DNA from: Aphelenchoides besseyi
Lineage: Eukaryota > Nematoda > Chromadorea > Rhabditida > Aphelenchoididae
Assembly (NCBI GenBank): GCA_024699855.1
Contig: JAMPIQ010000001.1
Coordinates: 17,980,001 to 18,044,000, forward strand
Length of the DNA: 64,000 nucleotides
Reading direction: 5' to 3'
Positions within the stretch are counted from its first letter, which is position 1. Each line of letters opens with the position of its first letter. Positions 1 to 11,365 of the stretch are shown here, one piece after another. The position numbers were made by a program, and so were the translations under genes. The notes under the pieces were generated by a model that saw only the letters and a list, made by a program, of their open reading frames with translations, was not told the origin of the DNA and made no database searches.

Positions 1-1516
1 ACGATGATAATCGACAGTTTTCTTACTTCCACAGGAGCTCATCAGAGAAAGAACGTCTCTGCAGGGCTTTGAATCCAACACACGTTCACCTGCAAAACAT
101 TTTTTCCATATCAATTCAAACTCTTAGTTGCTCTACATTTTAATCGTTACTAGTTAATTATTATGTTGTTGAATGCAGCTTTTATGCAATCCATCTCACT
201 CATTCTTGTTATCCCAAATCAATGTAAAATTAACTTACCGGTTATTGGACACACACCGCCAAAAGCTAAAGTGGCGGCGAGAACACTTGCAGATTCACAA
301 GTAAGTTCGAGTGAACATAATTGAACTAAATAACACCGCAAAGTCATTCTGTTTAGTTTACGACCTTACAGTAGAAATCCAAAGTTTCCATAAGATTTGT
401 GCAATCTTTGGGGAAACAGTTATTTTCACGCATATAGTAAGCAAGAGCCTTGTTTCTATCGGCCGTAGATCGTTCCGATAAGAACACACCATTATTGAAA
501 CCAACATACTCATTGCCAGCCAATCTTCTGTATTGAGCTGAAACGAACGAATAAGGCTTGTAATTTCATTGCACTTATACCGAGCATATGATCAAATCGA
601 TCAGCTAATGTTTTTTGACTTTGAATCAATGAGCACGTAACAATGGCTCCAGAATTGATGAGTGGATTGTTTGGTCGACGGTTCGCATCTAAGCAAATTT
701 CATTGAACAAACGTCCAGATGGCTCTTGGCCAACGAACTGATGCACGTAATCGGATCCTAATTCACTGCTTGCAATCGCATAATTGAATGCTTTTGAGAC
801 GCTTTGCAAACAGAATACGGTTTTTGCATCCCCGAATGAACATCTGAAAAAGAGATATTTGATCGTTTCAATTGTTTGTTTACCGTTGACCATCAATAGT
901 TGTAATAGCAAGACCGAAGAGTTTTGGATTCACGCGTCCCAATTGCGGGATGTAGTCGGTGACTTTACCAACGTCTAAGTCTCGTACTTCCTCGTAGATG
1001 TCGCAAATGATTCGCGTAAAAGTTCCCCAACTTGGAATGATCAACTCATTCTGAAGAGTTTTTGAGATCAAACTAATACTCTCGTTGATGCACTTGATGA
1101 AATCTTCTCGCGCTAATTTCCAATGTTTAGGATCACGAGCCTCACATGATCGTTCTTCCTTCTCTTTTTCTATACTCCAAATTCGTTTCATCATTGGTGC
1201 GAGTCGGGGGTCCGTTTCTTGAAGACCATAGTTCTTTAAGACCTAAAAATAAGAACGTAATTCTTAATTTTCTGTTTCGTCCGCATACCATAATCAGTTT
1301 ACCAATTGAAGCTTGAGGTTTGTTAGGAATTTTGAACATATTGTAAATAAGGATTTCGGGAGACTGTTCGTTAAGAGCAAAAGTGTTTGAAAGGCCCGAA
1401 GCTGTTGCTTCCACCATTCCTAACAAAACCTTTTGTTAGACGAATAGCTTAATGCAAGTTACCTTGAAGACTGATCTTCCGTCGATGTTCATCCATGAGC
1501 GGTGAGTATTGATCGA
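1..1516 (-). CDS. glna: Glutaminase, partial (C-terminal exons lie beyond the window start)
   Basis: Converts glutamine to glutamate and ammonia; animal members are mostly mitochondrial. Exons read right to left. The first secure exon (1463-1516) ends in phase 1 and joins the exon starting at 1419. The next starts at 1242 and runs to about 893. Further exons follow at about 840-580, 530-365, 300-240 and 100-40. Family hallmarks are visible: [13 protein letters not shown] in the N-terminal domain, [11 protein letters not shown], the catalytic Ser-x-x-Lys in [50 protein letters not shown] and [20 protein letters not shown]. The last visible exon reads GERVLDS...LMSSCG and stops at a GTAAG donor near position 27. 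The ankyrin-bearing C-terminus is outside the window. The N-terminal presequence is not settled: an Arg-rich peptide on the minus strand starting at 1964 (MTTGAFNFTTRRTPSIRRSF) could be it, but no splice path is proven. Confidence 0.93.
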
Positions 1517-2850
1517 CTGCAAAAAGAAAACGCTGTAGCATAATAAGAAAACCACTGTTTTGTTCCACAACACGACGCTTTTAAATTGAGAACCCAAATG
1601 TGCTCGAAAGCACGCTGACGTAGTGCGAGAGAAGAAACAATCGCCTTTTCTTCCTCCCACAACACGCAGATCAAACACCTTCTCCAATCGTTTTGCGGTT
1701 AATTGAACGAATGAACGGGAGTAAGCGACCGTTTCATCTCGTCAGAATCATTTCGTGACATCAATCAGTGCGAACGGTCAGACGATCATGATCGTACAAC
1801 CGAAAACGATCGGTTTTGTGGTGAAAGTTCAAGAATACTAACGCGCCGTTAAGACAAACAAATTGACAGAAATATGATTGATGTTCGTCCCGTTGAATTG
1901 ACGAACGATCGCCGAATTGAGGGCGTCCGCCGAGTTGTGAAATTGAACGCCCCGGTAGTCATTTTGAACAGGTGGAATGTATCGAATTATCACAAATGAA
2001 TTCGACCCAACAAACTACTCGACAGAGTAACATTAAAATCCAAATGCAAGTGTCCCATTTGGCTGTTTTGGTATCTTTTACGAGTGGTTCTCACTCTTTG
2101 ATATGTTTGACTTACGAGTTGCCATCGAGTATTTCCGAACGAGCTCATCGGACTTGGTTTCCATGCCGTTGATCGCAACATTTTCCAAATGAACGGGCAT
2201 TTCGTACGCACGGAACGACTGTTGACTTCGCGATTGATCGTGAACTTATTTTTCGACTTCTGAAATAACGATATTAAACGACCAGCTAGTAAAGAGCTTG
2301 CAAATGAAAGACTGTAAGTGTTCGAAGATTCTTCGCGAAAAGGTCGAAAACAAACAGAAGGTACTTCGATTTCGTTGATTGAGACTGATTGAGGACGGGG
2401 ACGCCCGTATTTATTGCACAAAAACCAAAGAATACTTCTCGATGACACGCTCCGGGAATCACTTCGTGTCTTAAAAGGCACGCGATTCGACAATCAATCG
2501 TCAACATGAGTATTTCAACGCTTACTGAGCAGTGGGGGCGGTACAGAAACTCGACAGTTAATTGATCTATTAGGATGGAAATTTATTTTTGTGATTGCTT
2601 GGAAGTGACAGTTTGGTTCCCGGAATATAAGTTTGCAATCAAATGACTTGTCGGATTCATTTGTTGACATTCACTTACGTAAGCTCCTGTACATGATTGA
2701 GGAAGTAAAAGTAGATACGATCAGGCATCAATTTCTGCAACTAAGAAACCTTCCACTAACACTAGTAATCACCGTCTGTAATAATATACAACCTAACAAA
2801 TCAATTCCAAACGGTTTCATAGTTCAAACCTTAAATTTGAATTTAAGCAA
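1517..2850. other. Upstream region of glutaminase; no secure gene
   Basis: Holds the likely 5' exon(s) and promoter of the glutaminase gene plus unassigned sequence. There is a perfect 14-base palindrome at 1782-1795 (acgatcatgatcgt). A 167-codon frame on the minus strand (1990-2493) has no recognisable domain and is not called. I see no RNA gene. Confidence 0.5.
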
Positions 2851-3760
2851 TTTCTGAGTATGTTTTCGACTTCAATTCAGCTCCCAACCGACCGTTGCTA
2901 TCCACACTTTCAGGGTCATAATCTTCTGATCTCATTGTTATCTGAATCAATCTACAACTCACCAGCATCAGCAGGAAACGCCGCACAAACTTTTGCAATT
3001 TTGGACGATTTTCGACAAGTTCTTTGGCTTTGAATTGCTCTCATTTCTCTCTCAGTCATTCGGTGGCTACAAGTGTGGGCGCATTGAACAACCAGTTTAT
3101 TCAGTTATCCATCCATATAATATGGACACTAGTTGTTGCTAGAATCTCCGAGATAAGTCGATCGACGCGATGGACGGGCCATACAAGGGAATGGGGGATG
3201 TTGTGTATTTTAGCTCGTTGGCTGGTTGGATTCCGCTGATATTCACAGGGTTTGGAGTTCATTAGTGTTAGTTGTTGTTCTGTTAAGTACACGCGTTTAC
3301 AGCCACTGCTTATCGAGTTGTAGTCAATGGAAGTTGACTTCTCGGAGGTCGATGTCTGGTAGTTGCCATTCTTCTCTGTTACTTTCTCAGGTCATTTTTT
3401 TCACTGACTACATTAGTCTAACAATTTGGTAATTTCCAGCCACCGAGATCAATTTCAAGCATCAAAATCAAAATTACGGACTCAGATTGAAGCGACTTCT
3501 GAGTATGCAAATTGATCGTATCTCCATAGTGAGTGATTAGATAACGTTGGACTCGGTGTCTACGTATTCAAAACGATTTACTCAACAATCTTTAAAGAGA
3601 GGTGGATATGAAAATGCGAAATTGATAGCCAAAGGAGCGGGTAACGAGCTGAGCATCTTGTATGTCCGATTGAAAGTCGGACTGATCAGATAAGCTTGTT
3701 CTGACTCCCAATCGACTGCGCTACTCTGGATAAACTAAATAGACAGCAAAGTGGTCGAAA
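2851..3760. repeat. Dispersed repeat, copy 1
   Basis: This matches 18630-19539 almost base for base, at a constant offset of 15779; the visible differences include one G/A change near 3346. The left edge is sharp: unrelated sequence precedes the shared block. Weaker similarity continues to about 3840 (the shared words ggaaaagtacc and gtacaaagagttca). No terminal inverted repeats, target duplications or transposase motifs are visible. On the plus strand a frame of about 90 codons (about 3000-3264) is interrupted by a TAG near 3140, where copy 3 has CAG. The family is not recognised. Confidence 0.85.
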
Positions 3761-4021
3761 GAAACGTCTTTTTAGAAGAGCGGCCGACGGAAAAGTACCT
3801 TCCCAGTACAAAGAGTTCAATCGCTTCTTAAGCTCAGCCCCTATTAAACAACTGAGATGATTATGTACAAAAATCTCTACTTTCCGCATGAGCTCAGTGT
3901 CAAGTTGAAATTAACCAACGATTTGATTGTTGTTCGAATGCAATTGTCAGTCGATGTTCTGTCTCTGCATTGCTGTCTTTTTGGTACTAAGACGAATTAG
4001 TAAGCAACCAATTCCGACGAT

Positions 4022-4339
4022 TTAAAATCTCACAATGTAAACAAGTTCCGTGGAGCGAGTTTGCGCAATCGGATGCCCATCAAATGAAACGGATCGTCGA
4101 AGGAGTTTGTTTGATGCAAATTGTTCGGAAATGATGAGCATCAGTCTTCGGTTTTCGATGTAATCGATCTCGTTGAATTCGTACGATCCAATTCGTTGAC
4201 CGTTTTCGTGAAAGGTTTCGAATCGTGTTCTGCACCTCATTTGCCACTTAGATGACTGGAACATAATTTTGGGAAGCAGAACATTGAATCTCATTAGAAT
4301 CGTCTTCTTATTGTCTTTCACGGACACTTGATTTGACAT
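4022..4339 (-). CDS. Hypothetical small protein, 105 residues
   Basis: An ATG-initiated frame (MSNQVSVKDNKKTILMRF...) lies between dispersed repeat copy 1 and the divergently oriented PAN/ZP gene. There is no signal peptide, no membrane span and no recognisable domain; the composition is mixed and soluble. A possible donor (gtgaga) near the 3' end could add another exon. The length is modest for chance in this base composition, so it may be non-coding. Confidence 0.3.
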   Translation of the reverse strand: MSNQVSVKDNKKTILMRFNVLLPKIMFQSSKWQMRCRTRFETFHENGQRIGSYEFNEIDYIENRRLMLIISEQFASNKLLRRSVSFDGHPIAQTRSTELVYIVRF

Positions 4340-4594
4340 TTCGGCAAAAAGCGAACCGTCGGAGTTGATTGAAATTCGTTGAGGAATCGAGAAGCAAATG
4401 AAAACGCCGCAATCTTCTTTTCTTCGAGAGCTTCGCGCGGCACCACTTTCGCTCCGAAAAGCTTCTCAAACGCGTTGATCGTATTGTTGTTTAGTCATTG
4501 AATCCCGCTGTCTCACCATTCGACTTCTGTAGACGCATTCGTTTCAGTTTGTTGTTTTGGCCAATGCACTTCGACTTCTGACGCTTTCTTTGTT

Positions 4595-7500
4595 ATGACA
4601 GCGAAACAGAAGTTGAACTTTGACTTGAGTTTGTCTCTTCTTTTTATTGTGACCAGTATCTTGAATACGAACAGAATAGTCGACGGTGAGCGCTTCTTTG
4701 CTTAGTCGATTGAACGTTTGCTTTTAGCTGCTGATGAAGTTGAGTCGGAGCCTTTCGAGCCGTTCGCTTTTGAGTTGGATGAGACGGAAGTTGTCGATAT
4801 GCCAACAACCGTGAGCCATCAACACGCTTTAGTTGGAACAAGCAGTTCGCGTTCTTTTGATCCGGCAACCGTTTCACCAGTGACCACAGCGTTTGACACC
4901 GAATTTGCCAAAATGGGTGAGTTCATTAATGAAAGCGTCGTTCACAAGTTTTAGAACAAGAAATTGAAGAGAAGACTGATTCCTCTACAAGTCAAGAGTT
5001 TCAAACCGAAGTGGAAGCAACAAACGAAACAGTGGAACAGAAAACCCACGTAGTTTCGGTCACAGAGTTTCCGTCATTCAACAACCAAAAAGAAACGACA
5101 ACAATTGCGACGAGAAAAACAACCGTTGCATTGCCGGTTGGATGCGAAGACGCAAACGATAGTGTTACCTTCGTACATTTCGGTCGTGTGTCTCATCGAG
5201 CGATCGCAAAATTGCACCGCAAAATGGAATCTTTGGAGGAATGTGTAGGAGATTGAAAGCGAAATCCTTCGAAATGTTGTGAATTTAAGGCCCGAAACTG
5301 CAAAGATCGAATGGTTCCACCCGATGGAGCGCCATTTGATTGTCGTGGCTTTTCGTTCGGTGGACGTGCACACGAGAATTCTTGTGATTTCTATGATGCT
5401 CACATATTCGTTAGTTTCGATGATAACATTGCAATAAGCATTGAGTTTACAGGACATCATGTCATCCACTTCGACAGAAAGAACGGAGGGCAACTCGATT
5501 TCCAATTATTTCGAACGTGCGTGTCTGTCGATTCCATCGACTTGCAAAGGTTCGGCTTATTCGTTTGATGCACGACCTGATCACGTCTTGAATGGAGTGG
5601 GAAGACCGTTGGATCTGCAAACAGTTTCGAGTCGAAAAGCGTGTCTTGAATTATGTTTCTCGAACCCAATTTGCCGTGCCGTCGTGCATCATCGATTGAA
5701 TGGTACATGCGAACTTCTGGAACGCGAAGGCACAACCTTTGGAATTACATTGATCGTGAAGTCGGGTTCCGATTTCTACGAGAATGCGTGCAATCGTGGT
5801 AACAACCTTCTAACGAAAAGAACGTCAAAATTGAACTTTTAGAGAAGTTGCATTGCAGTAACGGCCAAAGAATTGACTTCATGGTTACGCGCAACGTTTC
5901 GTTAAAAGGAGCCGGAGGCTTGGATGTGTCGGTCGGTTCGCTTTCAATTCGAAATTGTATGCGTGAGTGTGTGGAATCGACGTTGATCAACTGCCGTGCA
6001 TTCCACTACGATTCTAATACTCGGGAATGTGTGTTGTTGGAGACGAACGACAGCGATTTAAGTTCGCAAGCAATCACCGGCTCTCACGATCTCTACGAAC
6101 CGATTTGTTTGAATGCGGCGATCGATTTGCCATGTTCCGGCGATTCGGCATTCGAACGTGTGCCACGAACGAACTTGTTAACGGAAGATGTTGTCGCACA
6201 TTTGAAAGACGTTTCGCTGACTGTTTGTGTTGAAGCATGTCTTTTTGATGCCGCTTGTCGATCTTTCACTTATCATCGCAGTGAGCGTCGCTGCAAGATT
6301 TTACCGTTAAACAGAACTCATCAACAAACTCGTGCGGTCTTGGAAACCACTGTCGATCTCTATGAATTGTCTTGTGATCGTGGCGCTGTTCTTCGCGATA
6401 AGGCAACGGACTCAACAATCTCAACACCCTTATCTGCGTTGTTTGTTACCCGACGTCCAACCTTCAAATCGATTCAAAGCACACCACCAATTACAACCGT
6501 TTTATTGGCTACGCATCATGCTTGTGATTTGAATCAATCGGTGATCGTTGAGAAGGGTCGAACTTTACGTTTGGATTATCGCAATTTGCATCACGTTAAT
6601 GTGCACGAAGTGGAGAAATGCGAAGTTCTTTGCTCTGAAGCCTCAATCAAATGCTCGACATTTGCGTTTAATCGTCGTACTGGTGACTGTCTTCTATCGA
6701 CTTCTACTGTCGAGAAGAGTGGTGGACTTACGACCTTCACTCAACCAAATCCAAGCTACGACCTTTACGCTTTTCTTGGAACTGCATGCTTGTACAGTGA
6801 GTAAATGCATTTGTATTAATATAATTGATTATTAGCATCAACCATTCAATCACCGTTAGCTGTCTCGCGACGCTCTTCCACACTTCCACCCGGATTCCAA
6901 CACACGATTGGAGAATTTACAGCAACGGTGTTTTTGGCCACCGAAAGCGAACCAAGTGTTGATCCGTTTGGCAATGACCACTCAAATGGTAAGTTTGTCG
7001 TTGATCATTTTGTTACCGCTTTCAGGAGTTACTAATTCTCAGCCAACAATCCAAACAACAACTGCCGAGACAACAACAAATCGAAGTTCTTCAGTTACAG
7101 TAAAACTGCCACCAATTCGTTCTCCAGAACCGACATCTAAACAGCCAATTCAACAGCCCGCAACCACACAATCAGTTGAGACTTTGGTTTCTGTTGACTC
7201 GACTACAACTGTAAGTACCTCAACGACAATGCTTGTGCCACATCGAGATCGAAAAATGGAAAGGCTGGATAGTGGACGGGTTCGTGTTTCGGCGGTTTGT
7301 TTGGAAAGAGGTGTAAATGTGACCTTTGAAATACACGAAGGAAACTATAGTGGTGCGGTCTATGCGGCAGAGCGGTGAGTTTTATATATAAATGATAAAT
7401 AAAAAAGAGAGAGAAGCGATCGTAAAAGGAGGAATTGTTTTTTATAACGTGATGACTGCACGTTACAGGTTCAATCATTGTCGAGAGTTCGTGGAATCCA

Positions 7501-8909
7501 AATCCAAGTTCTCACTTTTCGTTACCCGGCCATCGGTAAACACACATTGTAATGCATTGGAAGAAGATGGCGAATTGACAGCTGTCTTAGTCTTATGTAG
7601 GTGCTTCAAGTAAAAACATAATGAATGTAAATGCAGCTAACGACGGAGTGTTTCCGTTTGATGTGACTACGAAAGACGACTTCTATTTTCAAATCAGTTG
7701 TTCTTACAATCGACGTGATCAGAATTCGCTCATTCGTACGGGAATAGTCGTTGGGTAAGTGGTAGAAGCTAATCGATAGTCGTCAAACTTTTCAGTGGTC
7801 CGGAACCGAAGTCGTTGATGTCTGGAAAAAAGAATGAAGACAAACAAAATCGTGTTTTTTTGAAAATAAAAAAGAACGGTCGACCGGTAACAAACGTTTA
7901 TATCGGCGAGAAATTGACGGCTGTCGTTGAAAGCGATGTAGATTGTAAGTCAAAACTATGGTCTTTGCTCACATTGATTTCAGCGAATCGTTTGCGAATT
8001 ACCGATTGTAATGCTACAAGAGTTGGGTGAGTGAAGAGGAATGGAAGAGGAATGGAAGCAATTTTAGAGGATTGGAACCTCGACCGCATTCAATCCAGTT
8101 GATTCGTGATGGCTGTTCATTGATGCCACAAATCATGACCGAAATGGTGCGTGGACCTAATGGATTGGAAGCCACGTTTACAGCCTTTCGTATTGATGGG
8201 TCCGATCAAATTGACATTGCGTGTGGTCTTGTGATTTGTCGGCATCAATGCGAAGAAAAGGTGATAGTAAGGGCTTGATTGTTTACTATTGTTATGTAGG
8301 AAGCACAATGTTCGCCGAATCGAAATAAACGAGACACCGATGAACCAAACGACATGATCACCGTCGACCAACGACTTCGTGTGCTCGTTGACGATCCACG
8401 AATTCAGACGACCGAAGCACCACGACAACCTCAAAATCTAATGAGCATGGTATTTGGTATGGATACTGCAGCAACAGGTTAATCGTACGATGAATACCGC
8501 AATAATTTGTGGTTTTAGAGTTCTGCATGAATCCGACAATATTTCTCGTTATTGTTTCCCTGCTTTTACTGTGTCTGGTGCTCTTGGTGATTTCTATTAC
8601 AATGCATTTCTGTAAGCGGTCATCTCGATTCCCGTACTATTCTCACAGGTTGGGGTTATTTTACTGAATTGTAAGAGTGTTGCAATATAAACTCATAACC
8701 GTATTCTAACTGACAGGGTTTAGTGCGGAACTTCACAATCAAATTTACATTCCACGTATTGAACGGTAAATAAAAGACGATCACATACAAAGTTTATTGG
8801 TACTCGTTAACTGCTTGTTGTTTACAGAGTGTGTTTGAATAAAAACTCGAATGGAGAGCACTTAGAGAAATCAAAAGCTTTAGGGATTCCCGAACACCGT
8901 GATTTCTGA
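4595..8909 (+). CDS. noah: PAN-domain and ZP-domain transmembrane protein, NOAH/NompA-like
   Basis: Apical extracellular matrix protein of the NompA/NOAH type, expected to link cuticle to epidermal or sensory cells. Exon 1 (4595-4685) gives a signal peptide with the core LSLLFIVTSIL. Exon 2 starts at 4728 and exon 3 at 4953. A Thr/Glu-rich stretch leads to several PAN/apple modules at about 5290-6790, with spaced cysteines (ACLELCFSNPICRAVVHH, NCMRECVESTLINCRAFHY, VCVEACLFDAACRSFTYH, KCEVLCSEASIKCSTFAF). A Ser/Thr/Pro linker spans about 6850-7250. The ZP domain spans about 7260-8330, from RVRVSAVCLERGVNVTFEI through CGLVICRHQCEE. A furin-like site (RNKRD) follows near 8320, then a transmembrane helix near 8530-8610 (FLVIVSLLLLCLVLLVISI) and a short cytoplasmic tail ending ALGIPEHRDF. 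Most introns are 36-60 bases. AATAAA polyadenylation signals lie near 9008. Confidence 0.9.
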
Positions 8910-9082
8910 TACGATAAGAGGACCGACTGAAAAGGCAACAGATCGTTGACTTAAGAATAACAAATTGGACTAAGTGGTTGTTTTCGATTGCTGATTGTTT
9001 GTTAAAAGAATAAATAAACAGTGAATTAGAGAGGGTTTATAATTACAACAAACATAAGACATCAAACCGCTTACTCAATGAG

Positions 9083-11101
9083 TTACTTTTGAATTAGATC
9101 TGAAATCTTTACAAACGCGAAATGACCAGCGCGATAGCAACCGTACGAAACACCACCTATAACAGCGACTTTGATGGCAAATTTGAAGACCTGAGATACA
9201 CGCGAAGGTTTAGGGATTCTGAAATTGGCGTCAATCAACTTTTTCGGGTAGTTGGTCACTTACTCGAGAAGTGCATTTTGATTGATATGACGACTCCAAT
9301 TCTCTTGAATTCCTTTCAAGTGTCCGATACCGACTACCGCGACGATGTTCAAAGGTTGATAGTCAACTGAAATTTGAAAGAGAATCGTCAATAACAAATG
9401 AAAGTACGGACCACTCTTTCGCACGTTTGTCCATGCGAGGATCTTGTTTGTCGTATAGGATTGCATAATTTCGTGAAGAACCTAAAAACAAGTGGCTTTG
9501 CATTTTGAGTGAACAAACATACGTGAGTCATGTATTGGTCTCTTTCTTTGACGAAAATCTCCGAAAGCTGCGGAAATTCTCCGGCCATTTCATCGAGCAA
9601 TGTTTCCAAAAGATCTTTGTCTTTGCAGCGTTCGACGTCTTCTTGGCTGAAAAGATTGTTGTCTGCCGAAGAATTTTCAACCTACGTAACGGGAGAGAAG
9701 TTGGTCAAAAGAATGTGAACGCAAAGACGAATTCGTTGAAAGAAACCTAAGGATGAAAGAGCACGTTGCAAAGTGATTTGAATCGGTCGATCGCCGAGAA
9801 TAACACGACAACCTTGCACATTAAAAGACGCTCTATGTGCAGCTCGGAATTCTGTAGGAATGTAGTTTTTAAAAGACAATCCTTCAACTACAAACCTCCA
9901 CCCGGAGCCATTTTCAATTGACGAGTAATGTGAGCAGAAGTGGAGAGAAGCATCACTTGTAAGAGACCTTGGATGATTCCGTGGTCGCGAATTAAACTCA
10001 TGATTTTTTCACGATTCAAGCTCCGTGCTTCACGAAGCAAAACCTCTTCGTCTAACGACAAAATTGCCATTCGACTTTGACATAACTCAACGAAAATAAG
10101 GTCTGGTTGTACTTCGGCGATTGCTTGTCGAACGTCGTTTTGTGACTCAACAGAAAAATGTGCGGTTCCAACAGCGTAGACTTTGGATTGACGGAACATT
10201 TGCAAGTACGCATCGTTCGAAATACCGGTCGGTGGGGTCCCCAACGGCTCGAACGGATAGTCCAATTGAATTACTGAAGAATAATTTCACGAACGTTGTC
10301 TATCAACTAACCTGTGTCTTTGTTCAAATTCGGAGTTTCTCGACGATTACGATTGAACACAAATTGACCGCTGAACGTCAACTGAAACAACAAAGAAGTG
10401 AAGAGAATTTTGAATCCAAAACTTTACGTCGGTTTGTGGCAGCCCCTTGAAATAATCCTTTTCACCGTCGGTCGCATTTTCTACATCCACATCGTCCAAA
10501 CGATCGACAACACTCGTGGTATCGTCGGCTTGTGTTCCATCGATGTGCTCTTCGAAATTGGACGCCGAGTCAACCAACGAGACGGCCGATTGTCCCGCTT
10601 GTTCGCTTAATGCACCATTGCGCGACATCGACAGCGATTTCATGCGAAAGATATCTTCTTCATTCAACTCGGACGCCTCGTTTCGACCGGCATCGGGATC
10701 AAAGAGCGGGTTCTCTTGATTCGGACTTCCGATGGCGTTCTGTTCACTGGCAAAATCGTTGTCGTCCTCTTCATCGCCGCCGTTGCCTTCGATTACCGAA
10801 ATCGCCGACACGTCGGCAACCTCCGATGCTTCTTTTGATTCGCTTCGCAAATCCTTCATCCTGCGGGAAAATAAGCGGAAATGTTATAAGAAAGTTCATA
10901 CCGAAAAACATCATCACTGGTCAATTCTGTCAACGCCGAACGTTCGCTGGCGCGGATTCTGGCGGCCGATGAGCTGCGCGACATTGAGAGCTCGCTGTCG
11001 CCATGACCGTTCAGCGACGCGTTGAAGCCATTGACGCGTTCCGGCCGTGCGTTCGTGTCCGGAACATTTGTAGTGGCACTTTCTTCCGCAACAAAATCCA
11101 T
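9083..11101 (-). CDS. TRABD: TraB domain-containing protein (TRABD-like)
   Basis: Member of the TraB/PrgY/GumN fold family; animal TRABD proteins are membrane-linked and of poorly known biochemical role. The start at 11101 gives an acidic, Ser-rich N-terminal region of over 200 residues across two exons (MDFVAEESATTN..., then MKDLRSESKEASEV...). The TraB core follows: YAVGTAHFSVESQNDV, PDLIFVELCQSRM, GDRPIQITLQRAL, FVKERDQYMTHVL and the closing VVAVVGIGHLKGIQENW. The C-terminus has one hydrophobic segment (FAIKVAVIGGVSYGCYRAGHF) and ends DLIQK, as expected for a C-terminal membrane anchor. The gene is divergent from the P5A ATPase, with under 270 bases between the start codons, so the two probably share a promoter region. 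Confidence 0.88.
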
Positions 11102-11365
11102 AACACCTGAAAAATTTATTCGCTTCAGCACACCAACAAATTCGTTAGAGGCACGAAAAAACGGAAAACCAGCAACACGCCGCGGCTGCCAATTCTCCGC
11201 GACCGCGAACAACAAAAATGGAGGGTGGTGACGAAAGTCGATGGTCCGAAACATCGTCGCGTTGGCTGTTATTCGTGTCCAACGGTTCGTCTACGTTGTT
11301 TCTCGTTTTGACCATTACACTTATTTGGTAGTGGAAAGTCGCTGATCCTCGGTTCTTTTTCAGCG

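Noticed and set aside
1990..2493. 167-codon minus-strand frame upstream of glutaminase
   Set aside because: No domain, Arg/Ser-rich chance-like composition, and no consistent splice signals.
5074..5505. 143-codon antisense frame
   Set aside because: Shadow of the PAN/ZP coding exons on the other strand.
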